Source: Candidatus Poribacteria bacterium (GTDB lineage Bacteria; Poribacteria; WGA-4E; WGA-3G). From it: a stretch of DNA of 64,000 nt. Position numbers and translations under genes: made by a program. The stretch is taken from positions 1 through 64,000 of the forward strand of contig VXMD01000049.1 of the NCBI GenBank assembly GCA_009841255.1. Direction: 5' to 3'. This document shows positions 44,320-51,573 of the stretch, in pieces; within the stretch, counting starts at the first letter, position 1; every line of letters begins with the position of its first letter. Below the pieces are notes generated by a model. It worked only from the letters and a program-made list of their open reading frames with translations, was not told where the DNA came from and did no database searches.

Positions 44320-44619
44320 TTATTCTTTTTCGGTGTCCTGTGTTTGTTCTGAAGCGGTACGACGCTGTTTTTCCAGACGTTCGAGTTGGCGGTTCCAACG
44401 TGCTACCGCGCGAAACATCTCCATGAACCCGGCAGCAACCCCTATTCCAAAACCGATGTAGGATCCAACTGCTGCGTTGCCTAATTTTCCACCGAGCCAC
44501 TTACCCCCGAAATAGCCGATACAAATCGCGAGCGCAAGCGTTATCCCGATTGAAGCGAGGTCGAACATCCCGATGTTGTCATTTTTCAGATGTTTCAGCC
44601 GTTCCTTAAATATTAACAT
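44320..44619 (-). CDS. atpZ: AtpZ-like membrane protein, first gene of the atp operon
   Basis: A 99-residue protein with two membrane helices (ASIGITLALAICIGYFGG and GSYIGFGIGVAAGFMEMF) and a charged C-terminal coiled coil, matching the AtpZ/AtpI-related Fo accessory family, thought to aid assembly or Mg/Ca transport. AAGG lies 8 nt before ATG. It is the first gene after a good promoter, followed by atpI. Confidence 0.78.
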   Translation of the reverse strand: MLIFKERLKHLKNDNIGMFDLASIGITLALAICIGYFGGKWLGGKLGNAAVGSYIGFGIGVAAGFMEMFRAVARWNRQLERLEKQRRTASEQTQDTEKE

Positions 44620-44683
44620 CGCTGCACCTTCAAAAATGGAACACGTTCACCAGATGGTAGCCTCTTATCAACAGCCTTAATAT

Positions 44684-44712
44684 ATTATAACACGCAGATG
44701 TAGGGAATGCAA
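44684..44712 (-). promoter_or_regulatory. Promoter of the ATP synthase operon
   Basis: On the minus strand TTGCAT, exactly 17 nt, TATAAT, 65 nt before the atpZ start. Perfect -10; the -35 keeps TTG and is preceded by a T-rich tract. Confidence 0.6.
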
Positions 44713-44851
44713 AAAAAAATAGAATGACTTTGGAAGAGGGGTGTTGTATTTAGAGGTTAATATAACCATTGTTTATCTGAATCGCGGATGATCATGGATC
44801 ACACAGATTGTACAACTTCTTTGCTCAGTTTCTCCAACTTACACATTCAAT

Positions 44852-44884
44852 AAAAAAAGAGGCGAGAACACCGTGTCCCGCCTC
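44852..44884 (-). terminator. Rho-independent terminator after the LamG-like fragment
   Basis: On the minus strand GAGGCGGGACAC, a short loop, and GTGTTCTCGCCTC form a hairpin of about 12 pairs (one wobble), followed by seven T. It insulates the atp operon from upstream transcription. Confidence 0.8.
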
Positions 44885-44897
44885 TATGCATAATCCG

Positions 44898-45314
44898 TTA
44901 TTGCTTCATGCTTGCCCATGTAGTGGTGAGTTTGTCAGTGGGGGAAACGGCGAAAGCTTCTTCCAATCCATCGTCCATGATACTCTGAATCTCATTCTGA
45001 CTCAGAACCACATTAAAAATAGCCACATCGTCAATGATGCCTCTGTATTTACCAGCATAACCGGAGCCGATGAGCAAATTAAGGCCGCTGGGACTCGAGT
45101 CTCCGCAGGGATGCGCTCCACACTTTAACCACTTATCCTCAGATGCAACCTCACCATCTTTGTACATCTTATACTCACGTTTTTTGACATTACGCGTCTC
45201 AGCCACGTGAATCCATTCATCACTCACGAAAGTACTAGGGAAGCGAAGATTGTCAAGAAAAAAGGGACGCGGATTCCTCACCGCTTTAAGCCGAACCAGA
45301 AAAACTGGGATCAA
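44898..45314 (-). pseudogene. Fragment of a LamG/concanavalin-like domain protein
   Basis: A 138-residue frame covering only the second half of a LamG-like jelly-roll domain: EWIHVAETRN, YKMYKDGEVASE, LLIGSGYAGKYRGIIDDVAIFN and the typical end LTTTWASMKQ. There is no signal peptide, no Shine-Dalgarno and no first half, although full-length relatives are secreted proteins of 250 or more residues. It is most likely a 5'-truncated remnant that retained its strong terminator. Confidence 0.6.
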
Positions 45315-45355
45315 AGGTCCAAATGCGCATTTATTTTTCGTCCTTAACCTGACCT

Positions 45356-46066
45356 CTAATCTGTATCACGTTTCTGCAAAATACATGACAGCAATTCTTG
45401 CTCCGCAGACGAATCAACAAGTTGAAACGGAGATTCTTCCAATTCCGCTTTAAGATCTGCTGCCAAAAAGTAGCGAACGTAACTCGGTATACCTGACGTA
45501 AAATTGTCGCCTTCTTCTAACGTTTCATAATCTAAGGCAGATTCGTGATAGTTGTCATCGTAAGTGGGTTCGTAACTGTCAAGGAAAGGATCAAGGACGT
45601 GCTGGGTCATAAAGAGGCACCCGCCGGGACTAAGGACCCGCGCGATCTCTCCTAAAAACGCAATACGAGCGGCGCGATGGGGCACGTAACAGTAAGTTCT
45701 TATCAAAAATGCCGCTGCGAATGACGCATCGGGAAATGGCAGTGTTGGCGGATTGTAATGCAGAAACGTTGCATCAATCTTCTCTTTTTCAGCAATTTGC
45801 TGTGCTTGTTCAATCTGTTTCTCTGCGACATCGATACCAGTAACAGTATACCCTTGTTGTGTAAGAGCAAAACACAAGCGCCCTGTCGCACAACCGATAT
45901 CCAACAGGTAGCTATCTGCTGAAAATTTTTTGATAAACGCCTGCTCTATCTCAGATAAACCCTTTTCAACTTCGTTTCTGCGGAGATTAAGCTCCTTGGA
46001 TCCATTGAAAAATTCTTTTACAGATTTTAGTAATCTCTGAGATTCTTGAGATTTTTGGATTTGCAT
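45356..46066 (-). CDS. Class I SAM-dependent methyltransferase
   Basis: A 236-residue methyltransferase with motif I LLDIGCATGRLCFAL near residue 58, the acidic strand end VTGIDVAEKQI near 79, and motif post-I/IV region FPDASFAAAFLI near 118. Then LSPGGCLFMTQHVL is the motif following helix E. It is of the UbiE/BioC-like small-molecule type; no substrate can be read. A good Shine-Dalgarno (AGGAGG) precedes the ATG. It lies 32 nt after an ABC permease gene on the same strand. Confidence 0.85.
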   Translation of the reverse strand: MQIQKSQESQRLLKSVKEFFNGSKELNLRRNEVEKGLSEIEQAFIKKFSADSYLLDIGCATGRLCFALTQQGYTVTGIDVAEKQIEQAQQIAEKEKIDATFLHYNPPTLPFPDASFAAAFLIRTYCYVPHRAARIAFLGEIARVLSPGGCLFMTQHVLDPFLDSYEPTYDDNYHESALDYETLEEGDNFTSGIPSYVRYFLAADLKAELEESPFQLVDSSAEQELLSCILQKRDTD

Positions 46067-46098
46067 GTAACATTCCTCCTCAGTGCGCTGTGTAAATG

Positions 46099-47364
46099 TT
46101 AATTCTCAGTCCGAAGTGCGTCAACGGGTGAAAGTTGCGCCGCCCGCATCGCAGGATAGACTCCGAACCCCACGCCCATAACAATCGAGAAAATAACAGA
46201 AGTCAGGATCCACGCAAGGGAGAGGACGACGGGCCACGTCTCCACAACGGGTACAATCCGCACCGCAAGCCATGCCATCCCGTGCGCGGCACCCCAACCA
46301 CCCGCAATGCCGAGCACGCCACCGCAGAGACAGAGACAGATCGATTCCGTCAAAAATTGGCAAAAAATGTGAATTCGTTTCGCGCCTACCGATCTCCGTA
46401 AACCGATCTCCCGTGTCTTTTCACCCACAGAGACGAGGCAGATATTCATAATGCCAACGCCGCTGACGAACAGCGAGAAACCCGCAAGGCTACCCAAAGT
46501 TATTTTTAGCACTTTTTGAATGTGGAAAAGTCGGTGTGCTGTCAGTTTCGCTATCCAAACGCCGATAAACTCATCTTTCCCTCGGTGCCTTTTACGTAAG
46601 GTGTTTTTAACGGAATCAATAATACTGTTGAGCTCCGCACCCTCTTTAAAAAAGACGAGCAAGTAGTCAACGTAACGAAAACCTTTCACCCGTTGTTGAT
46701 AGGTTGTCAACGGTACAGAAATCGCATCATCCAAAGAATACGTGTCGCTGAGGCTCATGCCTTTTGTGGTCATCACCCCGATAACCCGTAACCTGATCTG
46801 CGATTGCCGCCAATGATACCGAACCTTCACCTCTTGTCCGATGGGTGATGTCCCTCCAAAAAGCGCACTGGCGGTATTAGCACCAAGGACACAGACCTGC
46901 TTCGCATTTTCGATATCGTTGTCGGAAAAGAATCTACCGTTGTGAACCTCCCACCCCATGCCGAGAGAGTAGTCCGCTGTGATACCTTCTAAACGCGCTT
47001 TCGCTTGATTCCCGTTTCGGCTGCTAACAAAGGTGTTGAAATCTTCTACTTTAGGCAAGACATACAGCACATCGGGGCATTCTGCCTCAACTGCAGAAGC
47101 GTCATCGAGGGTATATCGCTCCGTAGTGCGCCGGGCGAGCCGCGGTCCCTTCCAAATAGTCGTCCGTGTCCAGAATGCAATTTGGTTGGCACCGCCCATC
47201 ATTTCAAGGTTTTGAGCGATGATATGTTTCCCACCATCGCCGATAGCGATCATGCACAGCACACCTGCAATCCCGATGAAAATGCCGAGAATGGATAATC
47301 CAGCACGGAGTCTATTTTGCGCGAGGGGCTTTACACCGGCGATGATAGCATCACGAAGTTTCAT
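46099..47364 (-). CDS. MacB/FtsX-type ABC transporter permease
   Basis: A 421-residue permease: one N-terminal membrane helix (LSILGIFIGIAGVLCMIAIG), a large periplasmic MacB_PCD-like domain (residues about 50-270) and three C-terminal helices with the FtsX domain (GEKTREIGLRRSVGAKRIHI). Such permeases act as mechanotransmitters for export of lipoproteins, peptides or macrolides. The partner ATPase is not encoded adjacent. GGAGAAGG lies upstream of the ATG. A sigma-fusion gene lies about 100 nt upstream on the same strand. Confidence 0.85.
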   Translation of the reverse strand: MKLRDAIIAGVKPLAQNRLRAGLSILGIFIGIAGVLCMIAIGDGGKHIIAQNLEMMGGANQIAFWTRTTIWKGPRLARRTTERYTLDDASAVEAECPDVLYVLPKVEDFNTFVSSRNGNQAKARLEGITADYSLGMGWEVHNGRFFSDNDIENAKQVCVLGANTASALFGGTSPIGQEVKVRYHWRQSQIRLRVIGVMTTKGMSLSDTYSLDDAISVPLTTYQQRVKGFRYVDYLLVFFKEGAELNSIIDSVKNTLRKRHRGKDEFIGVWIAKLTAHRLFHIQKVLKITLGSLAGFSLFVSGVGIMNICLVSVGEKTREIGLRRSVGAKRIHIFCQFLTESICLCLCGGVLGIAGGWGAAHGMAWLAVRIVPVVETWPVVLSLAWILTSVIFSIVMGVGFGVYPAMRAAQLSPVDALRTEN

Positions 47365-47464
47365 TGTCGCACCTTCTCCTGCCTCAGAACCCGAAAAGCC
47401 CTACTGATGTGCTTGAAATCCAACAGATCTTCCGGAATTACCAATCACCAAAATAAATGTTGTC

Positions 47465-49162
47465 CTACTTCTGTCCCAGCACCTTCAGAAACGCTTCATC
47501 ACCCCTTACATCCGAAAATTCGGGTGTTTCAAGGAAAGTGGGATAGTATGTATCCTGATTATAGGAACTTAACACATAGCAATCCTGAGCGACTTTTAAA
47601 TGATGTAAAGTCTTCTCTCGATCCTTCTCAGAAGCCCAGGTACTCACAGCAAGTTGGAAGTGCCCGTAATGGTTGTTATCTTCCAAATCAATGGCGATCT
47701 GTAGGAACCGTTTCGCCTCGTCATACTTCTTCAACCACAACAGACAACAACCGACATCGTGAGCAAGCCACCAAAGATGGTCGAGATTTACAGGGAGACC
47801 TGTATCCCGTTTCTTCAACTCTCCTTCCAGATATGCATTCACTTCTGCAAAGATTTGATCGAAACGCTCCCAATCTTCCTGTTTACCGTACACGAGAAGA
47901 CGATTCTCTTTCGCAATCAACCAGAATTGAAAATAGTGCTCTGAACCGGGTTCGTTGTTAGCACGTTCCAACTTCTCTATTTCAAGGAGTGCTTCATCGA
48001 ACCTGTCGTTGCCTCGTAGGACATCTGCTCCGCTTTGCAGGAACTCGCCACGATTGTGGTAACTCACGCCAGGGTTCTCTAAGCGTTTAGAGGCTTCATT
48101 ATAAAGTTGGATCCAGCCATCAATACGACCTTCCGCCGCCCAACATCCGGCAGTGTGCAGATTGGAAATAACCTTCAACACATACTTTTCTGACCGCTTG
48201 CATGCCCAACGGTAAAGTCGGATTTGTTCTTCAATAGCTTCTTGATTTCTTTCAAGAATAGCGAGACTATCGACCAACTCATCGTGCGCCCAGAAACGCT
48301 CCGTATCATCTGGTGCGTTATCCATATACCTATGGAGTAGAGAGATCCGTTTTTTCATGCCGAGTTTGCCCATGTACAGGTATATATCATCGACAGCAAG
48401 ATGTACCACTTCTGGTGTGATTTCATCCTTAAGTGCATCTTCAATCTCGTTGCAGGCTTCTGTGAGAATATTCGCTCTCGATGCCGGGTCAGATTTCACT
48501 TTTTCCATGAATGAACTGAACTTACTGCGAACTTCTTCTAATTGTGTCATGACATTCTCCTTCAGATTATCTGATAGTTGTAGATGACCAAAGACTTCTT
48601 GATTCAAGAATTCTGGATCTGCTTGCAGACGCTTCCGCGCTCGCTGGAGTCGACTCGTAATTGTATTCACCGACACGCCCATGAATCTGCCGATCTCTCT
48701 GGTTGACATTTCGTCAAGATAGAAGAGCGTTACAACTGCGCGTTCATTCTCCGGCAGTTTTTCCAAAAGTCTTTTCACAAGTTCATGGTAATGTTCGGTT
48801 CTCTCTGCCATCCGTTGTTCCGATATATGATGCGTATAAGAGGACTTCTCGATTTCTTCTACAGGTATATCCTCCAAGGATTGCATCACGGACTTTTGGC
48901 TTCGCATCCAATCAATGCAAAGCCGATTTGCGATGACATGGAGCCACCCGGCAAATTGATCGGGATTCTTGAGTGTTGGAAGTTTTTTGTATGCCCTCAG
49001 GAAGGTGTCTTGCATAATCTCTTCCGCATAGTGAAAATCTTGGATCTTCCGCCATGCAAGCGCATGAACGCTCTTTTGGTACTTTTCGACCAAAATGCTG
49101 AACGCCGCCTCGTCGCCTGATAAAATTTTGCGGATTAATTGAACATCGTCTTCTCTTTCCAC
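47465..49162 (-). CDS. ECF sigma factor fused to a helical repeat (TPR-like) domain
   Basis: A 565-residue protein. Residues 1-190 form an ECF sigma factor: region 2 (EKYQKSVHALAWRKIQDFHY, then AEEIMQDTFLRAYKKL, FAGWLHVIANRLC) and region 4 (LPENERAVVTLFYLDEMS, then TREIGRFMGVSVNTITSRLQ). From an internal Met at residue 205 (48550) comes a 361-residue helical, TPR/SNAP-like domain (DEALLEIEKLERAN, KKYDEAKRFLQIAIDLE) ending KVLGQK. AAGGAG lies 7 nt before that internal ATG, so a free domain may also be made. GTG start with AGGAGG. A paralogue of the domain with a membrane anchor is encoded just upstream, and an ECF-like promoter precedes the gene. Confidence 0.88.
   Translation of the reverse strand: MEREDDVQLIRKILSGDEAAFSILVEKYQKSVHALAWRKIQDFHYAEEIMQDTFLRAYKKLPTLKNPDQFAGWLHVIANRLCIDWMRSQKSVMQSLEDIPVEEIEKSSYTHHISEQRMAERTEHYHELVKRLLEKLPENERAVVTLFYLDEMSTREIGRFMGVSVNTITSRLQRARKRLQADPEFLNQEVFGHLQLSDNLKENVMTQLEEVRSKFSSFMEKVKSDPASRANILTEACNEIEDALKDEITPEVVHLAVDDIYLYMGKLGMKKRISLLHRYMDNAPDDTERFWAHDELVDSLAILERNQEAIEEQIRLYRWACKRSEKYVLKVISNLHTAGCWAAEGRIDGWIQLYNEASKRLENPGVSYHNRGEFLQSGADVLRGNDRFDEALLEIEKLERANNEPGSEHYFQFWLIAKENRLLVYGKQEDWERFDQIFAEVNAYLEGELKKRDTGLPVNLDHLWWLAHDVGCCLLWLKKYDEAKRFLQIAIDLEDNNHYGHFQLAVSTWASEKDREKTLHHLKVAQDCYVLSSYNQDTYYPTFLETPEFSDVRGDEAFLKVLGQK
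48550..48562 (-). promoter_or_regulatory. Internal ribosome-binding site in the sigma/helical-domain fusion
   Basis: AAGGAG followed 7 nt later by an in-frame ATG (residue 205). The translated product would start MTQLEEVRSKF, the same point where the membrane-anchored paralogue has an internal ATG. Confidence 0.55.
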
Positions 49163-49278
49163 GAAACTTCCTCCTAATGGACAGATTCAATCGTGTTGCA
49201 TTCGCCAAGAGATTTAATCAAATGCCAAGTTTTGTAAAATTAAGCAGTCCGAGGCAATTCGCGCTCTCAATTATTAAG

Positions 49279-49305
49279 GACGAAAGTTTCATCAAAAAAC
49301 GTGCA
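49279..49305 (-). promoter_or_regulatory. Candidate ECF-type promoter of the sigma/helical-domain gene
   Basis: Minus strand TGCACG, 17 nt beginning with a T-tract, CGTC, then CTTAATA. The same -35/-10 pair and spacing occur upstream of 50677 and 51280. It lies about 115-145 nt before the start codon, leaving a long leader. The rest of 49306-49495 has no gene. Confidence 0.55.
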
Positions 49306-49495
49306 TCTCGTTAAAAAAAATGAAAGAAATCTGAATTTTTTGGAATTTGTTTTGTGAGTGTCTGGTTCTCGACATAAGATAAGCCGCCGATTTCCAGACC
49401 CTGTATGAGAGGATGGGAACCCAGTAAAAAGCGTGATACATCGTACTAGGTCCCTCTAAGTTCTTAAGTCAAACTCATGTTCAACGAGTCCTCTC

Positions 49496-50677
49496 TTAGT
49501 TCTGTCCCAGAACCTTTAGAAACTCTTTATCATCCTTTACATCTGAGAATTCGGGGGTCTCAAGAAAAGTCTGGTGGAACATATCCCGATTTAAAGGGTT
49601 TAGCATGAAATCCTGAGCAGTCTTTAAATGATATAAAGTTTTTTCTCTGTCCTTCTCAGAAGCCCAAATACTTACCGCAAGAAAGAAATGACTCCAAGCG
49701 TTATCGTTTCCAAAATCAATGGCGATCTGTAGGAAATGTTGCGCCTCGTTGTACTTCTTCGACCACAACAAACACCACCCAATATCATGAGCAGCCCATC
49801 TAAGGTTCCCAATATTTACTGGATGACCAGTGTTCCGTTTTTCTATCTCCTCTTCAAGAAATGTGCTGGCTTCCATAAAGACGTGATTGAAACGGTCCCA
49901 ATCTTCCTGTTTGCTATACACCAGAAGTCGTGCGGTTATCACGGACAACCAGAACTGAAAATAGCGTTCCAGACCATGGGCACTGTTGAGACGCTCCAAC
50001 TTTTCCACTTCGAGAAGTGCTTCATCCAACCTGTCATTGAAGAGCGAGACTTCTGCTCCAGCTTGCAAGAAAAGGCAACGTGTGTAACGATTCACTTCAG
50101 GATTCTCTAAGCGTTCAGAGGTTTCTTCATAAAGTTGAAACCACGCATCAATACGACCTTCCTCTTTCCAACATTTAGCTTGGGTCGTATCGTAAAGAGC
50201 CTCTAATACATATGCATCCGACAGATGTTCACACGTCCAACGATACAGTCGAATCTGCTCCTCAACAGTTTCCCGATTTCTCTGAAGAACAGCAAGCGTA
50301 TCAACTAATTGCCAATGCGACCAGAAACGCTCTTTATTATCTGAAACGATCTTCAGATATCTACGGTGCAGAGAGATGCGTTTCTCTAATCCGAGTTTGC
50401 CCATATATGTGTATATATCATCAGCGAGATGGACCAACTCAGGCGTGATTTCACCCTCAAGTGCTTTTTCAACCTCGTTATATGCTTCCGTAAGCATATC
50501 CTCCCCTGATGTGGGATCGGATTTTGCTTGCGCTATGAATGAATCAAACTTGCTGCGAATATCTTTAAGTGTTAAAAGATTCATTTCTTCTCCCTCGCTC
50601 CAAGCGGCTATTGCCATAAAAACGACTATATAGATAGACAAACCAAAGAAAATGTTAACGACCTCTTTCCAATTCAT
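49496..50677 (-). CDS. Membrane-anchored paralogue of the sigma-fused helical domain
   Basis: A 393-residue protein. A single N-terminal membrane helix (VNIFFGLSIYIVVFMAIAAW, residues 7-26) is followed at Met32 by a 362-residue helical repeat domain that is clearly paralogous, along its whole length, to residues 205-565 of the sigma fusion (shared MGKLG, EEQIRLYRW, ASEKDREKTLHHLK/YHLK, KVLGQ end). AGGGAG lies just before the internal ATG at 50584. The anchor replaces the sigma domain exactly at the internal start. It may compete with or sense the same ligand as the sigma fusion from the membrane. Confidence 0.82.
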   Translation of the reverse strand: MNWKEVVNIFFGLSIYIVVFMAIAAWSEGEEMNLLTLKDIRSKFDSFIAQAKSDPTSGEDMLTEAYNEVEKALEGEITPELVHLADDIYTYMGKLGLEKRISLHRRYLKIVSDNKERFWSHWQLVDTLAVLQRNRETVEEQIRLYRWTCEHLSDAYVLEALYDTTQAKCWKEEGRIDAWFQLYEETSERLENPEVNRYTRCLFLQAGAEVSLFNDRLDEALLEVEKLERLNSAHGLERYFQFWLSVITARLLVYSKQEDWDRFNHVFMEASTFLEEEIEKRNTGHPVNIGNLRWAAHDIGWCLLWSKKYNEAQHFLQIAIDFGNDNAWSHFFLAVSIWASEKDREKTLYHLKTAQDFMLNPLNRDMFHQTFLETPEFSDVKDDKEFLKVLGQN

Positions 50678-50791
50678 TTTGCCTCCCTCGCGATGTTATA
50701 CTTTGTTGGAGTATGCTAACCAAAGATATTTCGTGTTGGATCTCCCCTTAAATTAAGCAATACGATACGGTTCAGGCCTTCTATTATTAAA

Positions 50792-50818
50792 GACGAAAGT
50801 TCAATCAAAAAACGTGCA
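50792..50818 (-). promoter_or_regulatory. Candidate ECF-type promoter of the membrane-anchored paralogue
   Basis: Minus strand TGCACG, 17 nt, CGTC, then TTTAATA, about 115-140 nt before the start at 50677. Flanking bases also resemble those at 49.3 kb, so common descent as well as selection may explain part of the match. Confidence 0.55.
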
Positions 50819-50879
50819 TTTTGTTGAAAAAATTAAAAAAACCGGATTTCTTAGAAGTCGTTTTGTGAGTGTCAGGCAA

Positions 50880-50912
50880 CAAAAAAGGGAACCGGTAAAA
50901 AACCAGTTCCCT
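50880..50912 (-). terminator. Terminator of the STAS gene
   Basis: On the minus strand AGGGAACTGG, loop TTTTTTA, CCGGTTCCCT (one mismatch), followed by T5-T6. It lies 27 nt after the STAS stop codon and just upstream of the next ECF-like promoter. Confidence 0.8.
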
Positions 50913-50938
50913 GTAGACATTCTACTGGACTTCAGCGG

Positions 50939-51280
50939 CTAAGCTGACAATCCAGCAACAGCCGCGTCCTCACTGTCGAAGTGTTCAAACAGATTAACGA
51001 CACGACTCAGAACAATGAGATTTCTGATATGTTTCCCGACATTGATGACACCCACGCGTCCCTGTTTTCGTGACGCAGCAGCGTATGCCTCCATCAAGGT
51101 GCCAAGACCTGAACTATCGATCCGATTGACCTGCTCGAAATTGATAAGGATACGTGGGGTATCAGAAGCCTCTATTTGTGGCAAGATAACTTTCCGTAAA
51201 TCCGATACGGAACGTCCGCTCACTTTTCCAGTGGGTTTCAAAATCGAGATGCCATTTTGCTGGCGAATTTGCGTTGTCAT
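50939..51280 (-). CDS. STAS-domain anti-anti-sigma factor
   Basis: A 113-residue single STAS domain of the SpoIIAA/RsbV type. The phosphorylatable Ser lies in NRIDSSGLGTLMEAY (residues 52-66), the conserved loop that an anti-sigma kinase modifies. GGAG lies 7 nt before ATG. No kinase or phosphatase is encoded in the window. A putative ECF-type promoter about 230 nt upstream matches those of the two neighbouring genes, so it may belong to the same regulon as the sigma/helical-domain fusion. Confidence 0.9.
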   Translation of the reverse strand: MTTQIRQQNGISILKPTGKVSGRSVSDLRKVILPQIEASDTPRILINFEQVNRIDSSGLGTLMEAYAAASRKQGRVGVINVGKHIRNLIVLSRVVNLFEHFDSEDAAVAGLSA

Positions 51281-51510
51281 TTTTTTCTCCTTTTTTTATT
51301 TTTGAATTTTGTCACTGTTAATTGTTTTTTAATACCACCCAAACGTTCAATTTAAGGAGGTGTTGACTTAACCCGAATTCTACTAAAAAACCGTCTTTTT
51401 AACTCAAATCCAACTCTGCATCCGTAACGGTTGCATTTTTTTATTTAAAATTTTCAGAATATACAAACGTACAGAGGGTTCGTTTGCTGTTCACGCTCTC
51501 TAATATTAAA

Positions 51511-51537
51511 GACGAAAACTCGATCAGAAAACGTGCA
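51511..51537 (-). promoter_or_regulatory. Candidate ECF-type promoter upstream of the STAS gene
   Basis: Minus strand TGCACG, 17 nt, CGTC, then TTTAATA, identical boxes and spacing to the two sites downstream but with a diverged spacer and flanks. Leader to the STAS start is about 230 nt. No gene is seen in 51281-51573. Confidence 0.5.
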
Positions 51538-51573
51538 TTATGGGGGAAAAATGAAAAGATTGGATTTTGAGGT

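Noticed and set aside
43838-44500. 220-residue version of the AtpI-like protein
   Set aside because: The first 85 codons overlap atpZ in another frame; an AAGGAG sits 8 nt before the internal ATG at 44245, giving a normal AtpI length.
49275-49300. Imperfect palindrome GACGAAA/TTTCATC as a repressor operator
   Set aside because: The symmetry is good only in one of three copies, while the flanking TGCACG and CGTC boxes are invariant at 17-nt spacing, so a promoter explanation fits better.
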